Assembly (NCBI RefSeq): GCF_025989185.1
Contig: NZ_JAPDNT010000011.1
Span: 49,549-113,548, forward strand
Reading direction: 5' to 3'
Length of the DNA: 64,000 bases
Origin: Limobrevibacterium gyesilva
Lineage (GTDB): Bacteria; Pseudomonadota; Alphaproteobacteria; Acetobacterales; Acetobacteraceae
The notes beneath the pieces were generated by a model that saw only the letters and a program-made list of their open reading frames with translations, was not told where the DNA came from and ran no database searches. Each line of letters begins with the position of its first letter. The stretch's first letter is position 1. Both the position numbers and the translations under genes were made by a program. Below are positions 46,522-54,056 of this stretch, one piece after another.

Positions 46522-48015
46522 TCAGCCGAAGCCGAGGAACCCCGGCATTCCGCTGATCGGGGATGCGGCCTTGAGCTTCGCGATATCCGGCACCGGCCGC
46601 GCCGTGCGCGGATCGCCCGCCAGCAGCCGCTCCAATTCGGCCGCCACCGACAGCACGAACGCGTCGCCGCCGCGCGGGCCCACGATCTGCAGGCCGAACG
46701 GCATGCCGTTGCGATCCAAACCCACCGGCAGGCTCACCGCCGGATGCCCGGCCAGCGTCACCGCATAGGCCAGCGACAGCCAGTGGAAATAGGTGCGCGT
46801 CGGCTTGCCGTCGATCTCCGCGGGATACAGCTCGGTCCAGGGCCGCGGGCTGATGGTGATGGACGGGGTGATGACCACGTCATGCGTGGCGAAGAAATCC
46901 TGCCAGCGCCGGTACAGCGCGGTCTGCAGCACGCATCCGCGCGCCACGTCCGCGGCCGTGTATTTCAGCCCCTCCTCCACGTTCGCGCGCACGTTCGGGC
47001 CCACGTCCTGTGGCCGCGTGCGCACCCGCTCCAGATGCGAGGCCAGGAAGTTCGTGGCGCGCAGGATCTCGAACGCCTCGTCGGCCCCGGCGCAGTCGGG
47101 CGTCGTGTCTTCGGCGCGGCCGAACACATGGCGGAACAGGCCGGTCTTCTCGGCGAACACCTCGGCGATGTGGCGCTCGGTCGGTGCGAAGCCGAAATCC
47201 GGCGTCAGCGCCACGCGCAGCCGCGACAGGTCCACCTGCGCTGGCGGATGGAAGTCGCCGGGCCTGCGGATCTGCTGGCCGTGCACCGTGGTGGCCAGCG
47301 GGTCGCGGCTGTCGTCGGACACCATGGCCGACAGCAGCAGGCACGTATCCGGCACCGTGCGCGCCATCGGCCCCTGCACGCTCAGCCCGGACCAGCCGAG
47401 GCCGCGGGTTTCGCTGGGCACCAGCCCCGGCGTCGGGCGGAAGCCGACGATGCCGCAGAACGCTGCCGGGTTGCGCAACGATCCGCCCATGTCGCTGCCG
47501 CTGGCGATCGGCACCATGTTGGTGGCCAGCACCACCGCCGACCCGCCGGACGACCCGGCCGCCGACCTGGTGGTATCGAACGGGTTGCCGGTCGCGCCAT
47601 ACACGGCGTTGCGCGTATTGGCCCCTGCTCCCCATTCCGGCGTGTTGGTCTTGCCCACCACGATCGCGCCCGCGGCGCGGAGGTTGGCCACCATGGCCTC
47701 GTCCTGATCCGGCACATGGTCAGCGAAGATCGGGCTGCCCCAGGTGGTGCGCAGGCCCTTGGTGGCGGTGAGGTCCTTGATGCCGATGGGCAGGCCATGC
47801 AACGCCGGCAACTCGTCGCCGCGCATCACCGCGGCCTCCGCCTGCTTCGCCGCCGCACGCGCCGCGGCATCGTCGCGGGCCACCATCGCATTCACCGCGG
47901 GATCGACCGCGTCGATGCGGGCAATGCAGCTTTCCAGCAATTCCACGGGCGACAGCTGCTTCCGGCCGATCAGGGCGCGCGCTTCCAGCGCGGTCAGATC
48001 GCAAGGCTCGGTCAT
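46522..48015 (-). CDS. Amidase signature family enzyme
   Basis: A 497-residue amidase. The catalytic Lys lies in LPIGIKDLTATKGL, and the Ser residues lie in AAGSSGGSAVVLA and GSDMGGSLRNPA. GGGAGGA six bases before the ATG at 48015 is a strong ribosome site and decides the start. It differs from the AtzE-like enzyme at 40192, having no GatC-like partner beside it. Located between GGT and the peptide-type binding protein, which suggests use of imported amides. Confidence 0.92.
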   Translation of the reverse strand: MTEPCDLTALEARALIGRKQLSPVELLESCIARIDAVDPAVNAMVARDDAAARAAAKQAEAAVMRGDELPALHGLPIGIKDLTATKGLRTTWGSPIFADHVPDQDEAMVANLRAAGAIVVGKTNTPEWGAGANTRNAVYGATGNPFDTTRSAAGSSGGSAVVLATNMVPIASGSDMGGSLRNPAAFCGIVGFRPTPGLVPSETRGLGWSGLSVQGPMARTVPDTCLLLSAMVSDDSRDPLATTVHGQQIRRPGDFHPPAQVDLSRLRVALTPDFGFAPTERHIAEVFAEKTGLFRHVFGRAEDTTPDCAGADEAFEILRATNFLASHLERVRTRPQDVGPNVRANVEEGLKYTAADVARGCVLQTALYRRWQDFFATHDVVITPSITISPRPWTELYPAEIDGKPTRTYFHWLSLAYAVTLAGHPAVSLPVGLDRNGMPFGLQIVGPRGGDAFVLSVAAELERLLAGDPRTARPVPDIAKLKAASPISGMPGFLGFG

Positions 48016-48041
48016 TTGGATTCCTCCCTTGGTGACAGGAA

Positions 48042-48217
48042 GGCCAGGGCTCTGCCCTGGACCCGCCAAAGGCCGGGGGCCTTTGGAAACCCATCACTCT
48101 CTCAGCCGTGGCTCCTGCCTTCAGGTGATACCAACCGAAGGCCGCTGATGCAGCCGAGAGCGTCCGGGATTGCAAAGGCTCCGCCTTTGCCAGGGTCCAG
48201 GGGCAGCGCCCCTGGCC
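48042..48217. repeat. Pair of inverted palindromic repeat elements
   Basis: The left copy (48042-48092) contains hairpins CCAGGGC/GCCCTGG and CCAAAGGCC/GGCCTTTGG. The right copy (48166-48217), read on the minus strand, has the same order: CCAGGGGC/GCCCCTGG, then GCAAAGGC/GCCTTTGC, each linked by a GGACCC-type spacer. The two copies face each other around a 73-base core. They lie in the gap between the GGT and amidase genes of one operon. Probably a dispersed intergenic element. Confidence 0.7.
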
Positions 48218-48224
48218 TTGTCTT

Positions 48225-49823
48225 TCAGTACCCCAGCGCCAACCCATCCTTGCGCGGATCGGACCCACCAACCAGCACGCCGCGCTTGCGGTCGATGAAG
48301 ATCGCCTGGCCGCCGCCATGCGGCTTGTCGACGTGCTCGACGGCGTGGCCCATCCGGTTCAACCGGTCGATCACGTCGGCGGGGATGCCGCGTTCGGCCT
48401 GTACCTTGCCCTTGAACGGGAAGATGCGGGCGAGGTCGATGGCCTCCTGGATATCCAGGCCGTAGTCGAAATGGTTGGTCAGGAACAGGGAGTGGCCCAT
48501 CGGCTGGAAGTGCCCGCCCATCACGCCGTAGGGCATCACCGCTTCGCCGTCCTGCGTCACCATGCCCGGGATGATCGTGTGCATCGGCCGCTTGTTCGGC
48601 GCGATGCAGTTCGGATGGCCGCGCTCCAGCCGGAAGCCGAAGCCGCGGTTCTGCAGCATCACGCCGGACTTCTCGGCGAGGATGCCGGAGCCGAAGCCCT
48701 CGAACAGCGAGTTGATGAAGCTGCAGGCGTTGCCGTCGCGATCGACGACGCAGAGATAGACGGTGTCGGCATGCACGGGCAACGCGCTCTCGCCGGCCGC
48801 CGGCATGTGCTTCATCGCCGCATCGTCGCGGATCATGCGACGCAGCTCTTCGAGATAGGAGCGGTCGAGCAGCTTGCCCACGGGCACTTCGACCTGGCCG
48901 GGATCGGCCAGGAAGGCGTCGCGGTCGCGGAAGGCCAAGCGGCAGGCCTCGATATGCCGGTGCAGGCGTGTGGTGCCCAACGCACCGTCCGGTGCCGGGC
49001 CGTAGCCCTCCAGCATGCCGAGGATCATCAGCACCAGCAGGCCCTGGCCGTTGGGCGGGCACTGCCAGACCTGACGGCCCTGCCAGTCGATGGTGATCGG
49101 ATCGACGAACTGGGCAGCGGTGCGGCCGGCGGCGAAATCGGCCTCGGTATGCAGCCCGCCGCGCGCGCGCAGGGCGGCAACCATATCGGCGGCGATCGGG
49201 CCTTCGTAGAACGCCTTCGAGCCGTGCTTCGCGATCGCCTTCAGCGTGGCCGCCAGCTCGGCCTGCACGAACATGTCGCCCATCTTCGGCGCGCCGCCAT
49301 TGGGCAGGAACTTGTGGGTGCCGTTCTTCTGCAGCTTCGGGATCGCGCCGATCCAGTCATTGGCGACGCGCGAATGGATGGGATGGCCCTGCTCGGCATA
49401 GGCGATGGCCGGCTGCAGCAGCTCGTCGAGTCCCTTGGTGCCGTGCGCGGCCAGCAGCGTCTCCCAGGCCGAGATCGCGCCGGGGACCGTCACCGCGTGC
49501 GCCGACGTGTTCTCGAGTGCCGCGATGCCGTGCTTCTCGTACCAGTCGATCGTGGCCGCCGCGGGGGCGCGGCCCGAGCCGTTCAGCGCCACGACCTTCT
49601 TCTGCCCGGCGGGTGCGTACAGGCAGAAGCAGTCGCCGCCGATGCCGGTCGAGGCCGGCTCGACCACGCACAGCACGGCGACGGCAGCCACCGCCGCGTC
49701 CAGGGCGTTACCGCCGGCGCGCAGCACGTCGAGGGCCGCCAGCGTGGCCGCGGGCATGGAGGTTGCGGCCATGCCGTGCGTGGCAAGCACGGGGCTTCGG
49801 CCCGGGAAGTGGAAATCGCGCAA
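48225..49823 (-). CDS. Gamma-glutamyltransferase family protein (second copy)
   Basis: A 532-residue Ntn hydrolase of the GGT family without a signal peptide. ATHGMAATSMPAATLAALDVL and STGIGGDCFCLY match the large subunit. The nucleophile is probably Thr354 in HADTVYLCVVDRDGNACSF. NKRPMHTIIPGM and MGGHFQPMGH follow as in family members. I choose the TTG at 49821-49823 because AGGAGA stands 7 bases upstream and the product then begins at the conserved RDFHFPGRSPV. It follows the SDR gene by 47 bases. Confidence 0.87.
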   Translation of the reverse strand: MRDFHFPGRSPVLATHGMAATSMPAATLAALDVLRAGGNALDAAVAAVAVLCVVEPASTGIGGDCFCLYAPAGQKKVVALNGSGRAPAAATIDWYEKHGIAALENTSAHAVTVPGAISAWETLLAAHGTKGLDELLQPAIAYAEQGHPIHSRVANDWIGAIPKLQKNGTHKFLPNGGAPKMGDMFVQAELAATLKAIAKHGSKAFYEGPIAADMVAALRARGGLHTEADFAAGRTAAQFVDPITIDWQGRQVWQCPPNGQGLLVLMILGMLEGYGPAPDGALGTTRLHRHIEACRLAFRDRDAFLADPGQVEVPVGKLLDRSYLEELRRMIRDDAAMKHMPAAGESALPVHADTVYLCVVDRDGNACSFINSLFEGFGSGILAEKSGVMLQNRGFGFRLERGHPNCIAPNKRPMHTIIPGMVTQDGEAVMPYGVMGGHFQPMGHSLFLTNHFDYGLDIQEAIDLARIFPFKGKVQAERGIPADVIDRLNRMGHAVEHVDKPHGGGQAIFIDRKRGVLVGGSDPRKDGLALGY

Positions 49824-49870
49824 GGGTCGTCTCCTGTTCGAGTCAGCCTGATGGTCTGTGTTGATGCGGT

Positions 49871-50617
49871 CTATTGGGCAGTCCAGCCGCCGTCCACCCG
49901 CAGCGATGTGCCGGTGACCATTGCGGCGGCGGACGAGGCCAGGAACACCACCGCGCCGGCGACATCCTGCACCTCGCCGCCGCGGCCGAGCGGGATGCGC
50001 GACAGCACGTCGGTTGCAAAGGCAGGGTCGTCGAGGAAAGGGCGGGTCAGCTCGGTGGCGATGAAAGTGGGGGCAACGGCGTTCACCCGGATGCCGTAGG
50101 GCGCCAGCTCCAGCGCCATCGCCTTGGTGAAGCCCTCGACCGCATGCTTGGTGCCGCAATAGGCAACGCGGCGCGGGCCGCCGACATGGCCCATCTGCGA
50201 GGACATGTTGATGATGCTGCCGCGGGTCTCGGTCTCGACCATGCGTCGCGCCACGGCCTGCGCCACCACGAAGGCCGCGCGCACGTTCACCTCGAACAGC
50301 AGGTCGAAGGTGGCGAGGTCGATGTCCAGGAAGGGTTGCAGCCGGTTGATGCCGGCATTGTTGAACAGGATGTCGAACGGAGCGGCCCGGGCGGTCGCCG
50401 CCTGTACTTCGGCGGCGTCGGTCACGTCCAGCCCCAGGCTCTCGGCGGCGAGCCCCCTCGCCGTCAGCCCGGCCACCGCCGCATCCAGCAGCGCCGTCCG
50501 CCGCGCCGCGAGCACAACATGCGCGCCGGCCTCCGCCATCGCCTGCGCCGCGGCCAGCCCGATTCCTGCGCTGGCACCGGTGACCAGTGCGCGCATCCCG
50601 TCAAGCCGGAAATCCAT
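49871..50617 (-). CDS. Short-chain dehydrogenase/reductase (SDR)
   Basis: A classical 248-residue NAD(P)-dependent SDR. The cofactor motif is VTGASAGIGLA, NNAG lies near residue 84, the catalytic Ser is in INMSSQMG, and the YxxxK is YCGTK. NVRAAF and the C-terminal DGGW are usual. ATG at 50617 follows a GGAGGGG. First gene of the minus-strand operon with GGT, amidase and binding protein; divergent from csaA across 83 bases. Substrate unknown. Confidence 0.92.
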   Translation of the reverse strand: MDFRLDGMRALVTGASAGIGLAAAQAMAEAGAHVVLAARRTALLDAAVAGLTARGLAAESLGLDVTDAAEVQAATARAAPFDILFNNAGINRLQPFLDIDLATFDLLFEVNVRAAFVVAQAVARRMVETETRGSIINMSSQMGHVGGPRRVAYCGTKHAVEGFTKAMALELAPYGIRVNAVAPTFIATELTRPFLDDPAFATDVLSRIPLGRGGEVQDVAGAVVFLASSAAAMVTGTSLRVDGGWTAQ

Positions 50618-50700
50618 TCCCGCCCCTCCCACCCGGACGCTGGCACCTGTCCCCCCCATTGGCAACCGGCTGCCGAGCGGGGATCATATGGGTTCAATGC

Positions 50701-51048
50701 ATGACGGACAGGCCGGTGGCAACGATTGAGGATTTCGACGGGCTGGACATACGGGTGGGCACGATCGTCGACGTGCAGACCTTCCCGGAAGCGCGAAAGC
50801 CGGCCTTCAAGCTGTGGATCGATTTCGGGGACGCAATCGGGATCAAACGCTCGTCCGCGCAGATCACCGTGCATTACAAGCTGGACCAGCTGATCGGCCG
50901 GCAGGTGCTGGCCGTGGTGAACTTCCCGCCGCGCCAGATCGGCCCTTTCCTCAGCGAGGTGCTGACCCTGGGCGTGCCGGACGAGGACGGCGCGGTCGTG
51001 CTGCTGCGGCCCGACTTCAAGGTGCCCGACGGCGGGCGCATGTTCTGA
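50701..51048 (+). CDS. csaA: tRNA-binding domain protein, CsaA-like
   Basis: A 115-residue OB-fold protein of the EMAP/Trbp111 type that binds tRNA; CsaA is proposed to be a chaperone-like factor. The family segments are DIRVGTIVDVQTFPEARKPA, SSAQITVHY, LIGRQVLAVVNFPPRQIGP and SEVLTLG. ATG at 50701 starts MTDRPVATIEDF. Its stop overlaps the gpt start by one base (TGATG). Confidence 0.9.
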   Translation: MTDRPVATIEDFDGLDIRVGTIVDVQTFPEARKPAFKLWIDFGDAIGIKRSSAQITVHYKLDQLIGRQVLAVVNFPPRQIGPFLSEVLTLGVPDEDGAVVLLRPDFKVPDGGRMF

Positions 51049-51527
51049 TGGCCGCACATTATTACACCGTCACCTGGGACCAGCTGCACCGCGACGCCCG
51101 CGCCCTGGCTTGGCGGCTGATCACGCGAGGACCGTTCCGCGGCGTGGTCGCGATCACCCGCGGCGGGCTGATTCCCGCGGCCATCATCGCCCGCGAGCTG
51201 GACATCCGCCTGGTCGAGAGCGTCTCGGTGGTCACCTACGACGAGGAGGACAAGGGCCAGCCGGTCGTCACCAAGCACCCGGCCGCCGCCGGGGACGGCA
51301 CCGGCTTCCTGATCGTGGACGACCTGGTGGACACCGGCTCCACGGCGCGGGTGGTGCGCGGCCTGCTGCCGAAGGCGCATTTCGCCGCCGTCTACGCCAA
51401 ACCGGCCGGCAAGGTACTGGTGGACAGCTTCGTCACCGAAGTGAGCCAGGACACCTGGATCCTGTTCCCCTGGGACACCGAGCCGCAGTTCTCGGTGCCG
51501 CTGGCCAAACGGGAGCGGAGCGCCTAG
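51048..51527 (+). CDS. gpt: Xanthine phosphoribosyltransferase
   Basis: Purine salvage enzyme that makes XMP/GMP from xanthine/guanine and PRPP. The 159-residue product begins AAHYYTVTWDQLHRDARALA and has AITRGGLIPAAIIARELD. The PRPP motif is LIVDDLVDTGSTA, and the C-terminal QDTWILFPWD is the XGPRT signature. One-base overlap with csaA means coupled translation. Confidence 0.93.
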   Translation: MAAHYYTVTWDQLHRDARALAWRLITRGPFRGVVAITRGGLIPAAIIARELDIRLVESVSVVTYDEEDKGQPVVTKHPAAAGDGTGFLIVDDLVDTGSTARVVRGLLPKAHFAAVYAKPAGKVLVDSFVTEVSQDTWILFPWDTEPQFSVPLAKRERSA

Positions 51528-51833
51528 TGCCCTGCCCCCGAAGTTCGCCGCGTCTTGCGGCGGACGCCGGGGTCAGCAGGCCACTGAAAACAAAGGGCTC
51601 GTGTCCCGAATCTGAAGTTCGCCACCTGTGCGAACTTCAGATTCGGGACACCGGCGCCAGGCAGGCCCTCAAGGCTGCCGGAAGGCTCAGTTGACCGTGA
51701 GCCGGCTGCCCCGCACGCAGAAATGTCTGCACCAAATCAAGGGAATGTGCCAAAGATTGCACAGCAACCGCCGCGTTCGCCCGGTATGGCTGCGCCGGAG
51801 ATGCGCGACACGGCCCAGAACGGGAGCGTGTTC
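51528..51833. other. Intergenic region between gpt and the DUF2939 gene
   Basis: About 306 bases without a convincing gene. It holds a small CGCCGC/GCGGCG hairpin shortly after the gpt stop and the 22-bp palindrome at 51601-51651 described separately. An in-frame upstream extension of the next gene from 51723 is possible but lacks a ribosome site. Confidence 0.6.
51601..51651. repeat. Perfect 22-bp inverted repeat (hairpin, 7-base loop)
   Basis: The left arm 51601-51622 begins GTGTCCCGAATC and the right arm 51630-51651 ends GATTCGGGACAC. All 22 positions pair; the loop is CACCTGT. No T-run follows, so it is not a standard intrinsic terminator. It could be a MITE remnant, two joined insertion-sequence ends, or an RNA hairpin. 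Confidence 0.85.
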
Positions 51834-52412
51834 ATGCCTGGCAGGAAAACGCTGTTCACCGGACTGATGGCGGTCGGGCTGGCCTATGCCTCTGCCCCGT
51901 ACGTGACGATGTGGCGGCTCTACCAGGCCCTGCATGAGCAGGACGCCGCCACCCTGTCCGAGATCGTCGACTGGGACGCGGTTCGCCAGGGCCTCAAGAA
52001 CGATATCGCCGAGGGCATCATCGGCATGCCCGCCCAGGAGATGGAGTCCAGCAACAGCCTGCCGCCGTTCGGGTCGAGCTTCCTCAACGGCATTGCCGGC
52101 AGCCTGGTGGACCAGGAGATCACGCCGCAACGCGTGGTGCTGGTGGTGCATTCCATGCAGACCGACGAGGCGGTGCCAGCCAGTTCCGAATGGGCCGCGA
52201 TCTTCGATCTCGGCTGCATCGAGCGGGCCTTCTTCGACAGCCCGACCAGCTTCACCCTGCGCGTGCGGACGGCCGGGCAGGAACCCGACGAGCCGCCGTT
52301 GCGCGTGCGGCTTGAGCTGCGCGGCCCGTCCTGGCGCCATGGCCTGTCGTGGAAGCTGGTGCGCGCCTGGGTGCCGCAGGACCTGATGGACCGGGCGAAT
52401 CTGCGGACCTGA
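51834..52412 (+). CDS. DUF2939 domain protein, membrane-anchored
   Basis: A 192-residue protein of unknown function. One N-terminal hydrophobic segment (LFTGLMAVGLAYASAPYVTMW) is followed by a soluble domain. ALHEQDAATLSEIVDWDAVRQGLKND is characteristic of the DUF2939 family. I choose ATG 51834 because GGGAG lies 7 bases upstream; the frame is open back to 51723. Convergent with the CorC-type gene. It probably faces the periplasm. Confidence 0.8.
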   Translation: MPGRKTLFTGLMAVGLAYASAPYVTMWRLYQALHEQDAATLSEIVDWDAVRQGLKNDIAEGIIGMPAQEMESSNSLPPFGSSFLNGIAGSLVDQEITPQRVVLVVHSMQTDEAVPASSEWAAIFDLGCIERAFFDSPTSFTLRVRTAGQEPDEPPLRVRLELRGPSWRHGLSWKLVRAWVPQDLMDRANLRT

Positions 52413-53711
52413 CTACCCCTCCGCCAGCGGCTCGCGGGCGGCGCGCACGCGGTCGACGCGGCGCCCGTCCATCTGCGCCACCTCGAACAGCCAGCCGCCG
52501 AACACGATCCGGTCGCCGGCATGCGGCACCCGGCGCAGCAGCGCCAGGATCAGCCCGCCGAGCGTGTGATAACTGCCCTCGGCCGGCAGGTCGGGCAGAT
52601 TGAGCCGCGCCTTCAGCTCGTCCACGGGCATCGAGCCGTCGAGCTGCAGGGTGCCCTCCACTTCCTCCACCCCCTCGCCGTCCTTGGGCTCCGCGCTCTC
52701 GGCATCGCCCACGATCGCCTGCAATACGTCAGCAGCGGTGACCACGCCTTCGAAGCTGCCGTACTCGTCCAGCACGAGGGCAAGGCCGAGCGGGTCGGAT
52801 TTCATCCGCTCCAGCGCATCGAGGGCGGTGACGGTATCGGGAATCACGATCGGCTGGCGCAGCGCGGCGCCGATCGACAGGTCCTTGCCGTCCAGGATCA
52901 GGTCCAGGATGTCCTTGGCCTGCACCACGCCCACGACGTTGTCGATGGAACCGTCGCACACCACGAAGCGCGAGTGCGGCGCCGATTTCAACGTCTGGGC
53001 GATGTCCCGCGGCGGGTCGGTGCGGTCGATCCAGGCGATTTCCGTGCGCGGCGTCATGATCGCGCGCACCGGCTTGTCCGCGAGCCGGAGCACGCGCTCG
53101 ATCATGTCGCGCTCCTCGCTCTCCAGCACGCCGGTCTCTTCGCCCTCGGCGAGCAGCGCCTTCAGCTCCTCCTCCGTCACCGTCTGCGGTGCGGCCCGGT
53201 GCGCGCCGAACAGCCGCAACACCAGCGCCGAGGAGGCGCTGAGCACCCACACCATCGGCAGCGTGATCCGCGCCAGCGCGGCCAGCGGCCGGGCGACGGC
53301 CGCAGCCACCCGCTCCGGGTGGCGCAGGGCCAGTTGCTTCGGCACCAGCTCGCCCACCACCAGGGTCAGGTAGGTGATGAGCACCACCACGATCGCCAGC
53401 GACAAAGTCCCCGCAAACGGGCGCAGGAAGGCCACCTGCTCCAGCATCGGGGTGATGACGGCCGCGATATGCGCGCCGCCGAACACGCCGGCGAGGATGC
53501 TGACCAGGGTGATGCCGACCTGCACCGCCGGCAGGAAGCGCTGCGGGTCCTCCGCCAGCAGCCGCGCCAGGGTCGCCCCCGGAACGCCCTTGCGTTCGAG
53601 CACCGCGAGCCGCGCACGGTTCGAGGAGACCAGCGCCAGTTCGCTCATCGCGAACACCCCGTTGAGGATGATCAGCACCAGCAATACGGCAATGTCCAAG
53701 GCGATACCCAT
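52413..53711 (-). CDS. CorC/HlyC-type CNNM transporter-like protein with CBS pair
   Basis: A 432-residue integral membrane protein. The N-terminal CNNM (DUF21) domain has about four helices (LDIAVLLVLIILNGVFAMSE, LTLVVGELVPKQLAL). A tandem CBS domain spans about 200-325 (IMTPRTEIAWID, VVGVVQAKDILD, LVLDEYGSFEGVVTAADVL), and the C-terminal CorC_HlyC domain holds LGGLILALLRRVP. Relatives influence Mg/Co efflux or membrane integrity. ATG at 53711. Stop adjacent to the DUF2939 stop. Confidence 0.93.
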   Translation of the reverse strand: MGIALDIAVLLVLIILNGVFAMSELALVSSNRARLAVLERKGVPGATLARLLAEDPQRFLPAVQVGITLVSILAGVFGGAHIAAVITPMLEQVAFLRPFAGTLSLAIVVVLITYLTLVVGELVPKQLALRHPERVAAAVARPLAALARITLPMVWVLSASSALVLRLFGAHRAAPQTVTEEELKALLAEGEETGVLESEERDMIERVLRLADKPVRAIMTPRTEIAWIDRTDPPRDIAQTLKSAPHSRFVVCDGSIDNVVGVVQAKDILDLILDGKDLSIGAALRQPIVIPDTVTALDALERMKSDPLGLALVLDEYGSFEGVVTAADVLQAIVGDAESAEPKDGEGVEEVEGTLQLDGSMPVDELKARLNLPDLPAEGSYHTLGGLILALLRRVPHAGDRIVFGGWLFEVAQMDGRRVDRVRAAREPLAEG

Positions 53712-54056
53712 GCGTCCGTCCCGGCAGTCGATTCGGCCGCCCACGCGGCAACCCGCCCCCTCCAGACGCCACGAGCGGCATCCGGGGCAACCGGCAAGAT
53801 AGCGGCCTTGGGCCCGATAGGCACGCGCGCCACCTCGGCGCGCCAGCCGATGCGTGGCGGGAATAAGTGCCGTGCGGGTGTAACGCTTGCGGACGCCGCC
53901 GGTCGCACAGCAAAACGCGGAACGATCCCGGCGCGGCAGATCGCGGTGCGCCTGGCCGATGCCTTCCTTCCGACATAGTGCCGCCAGCGCGATGCCATGG
54001 CGTGCAGGCATTCAACAGGCTGACGCGGACCCGCCGCACCGTTCGGGATAACGACC

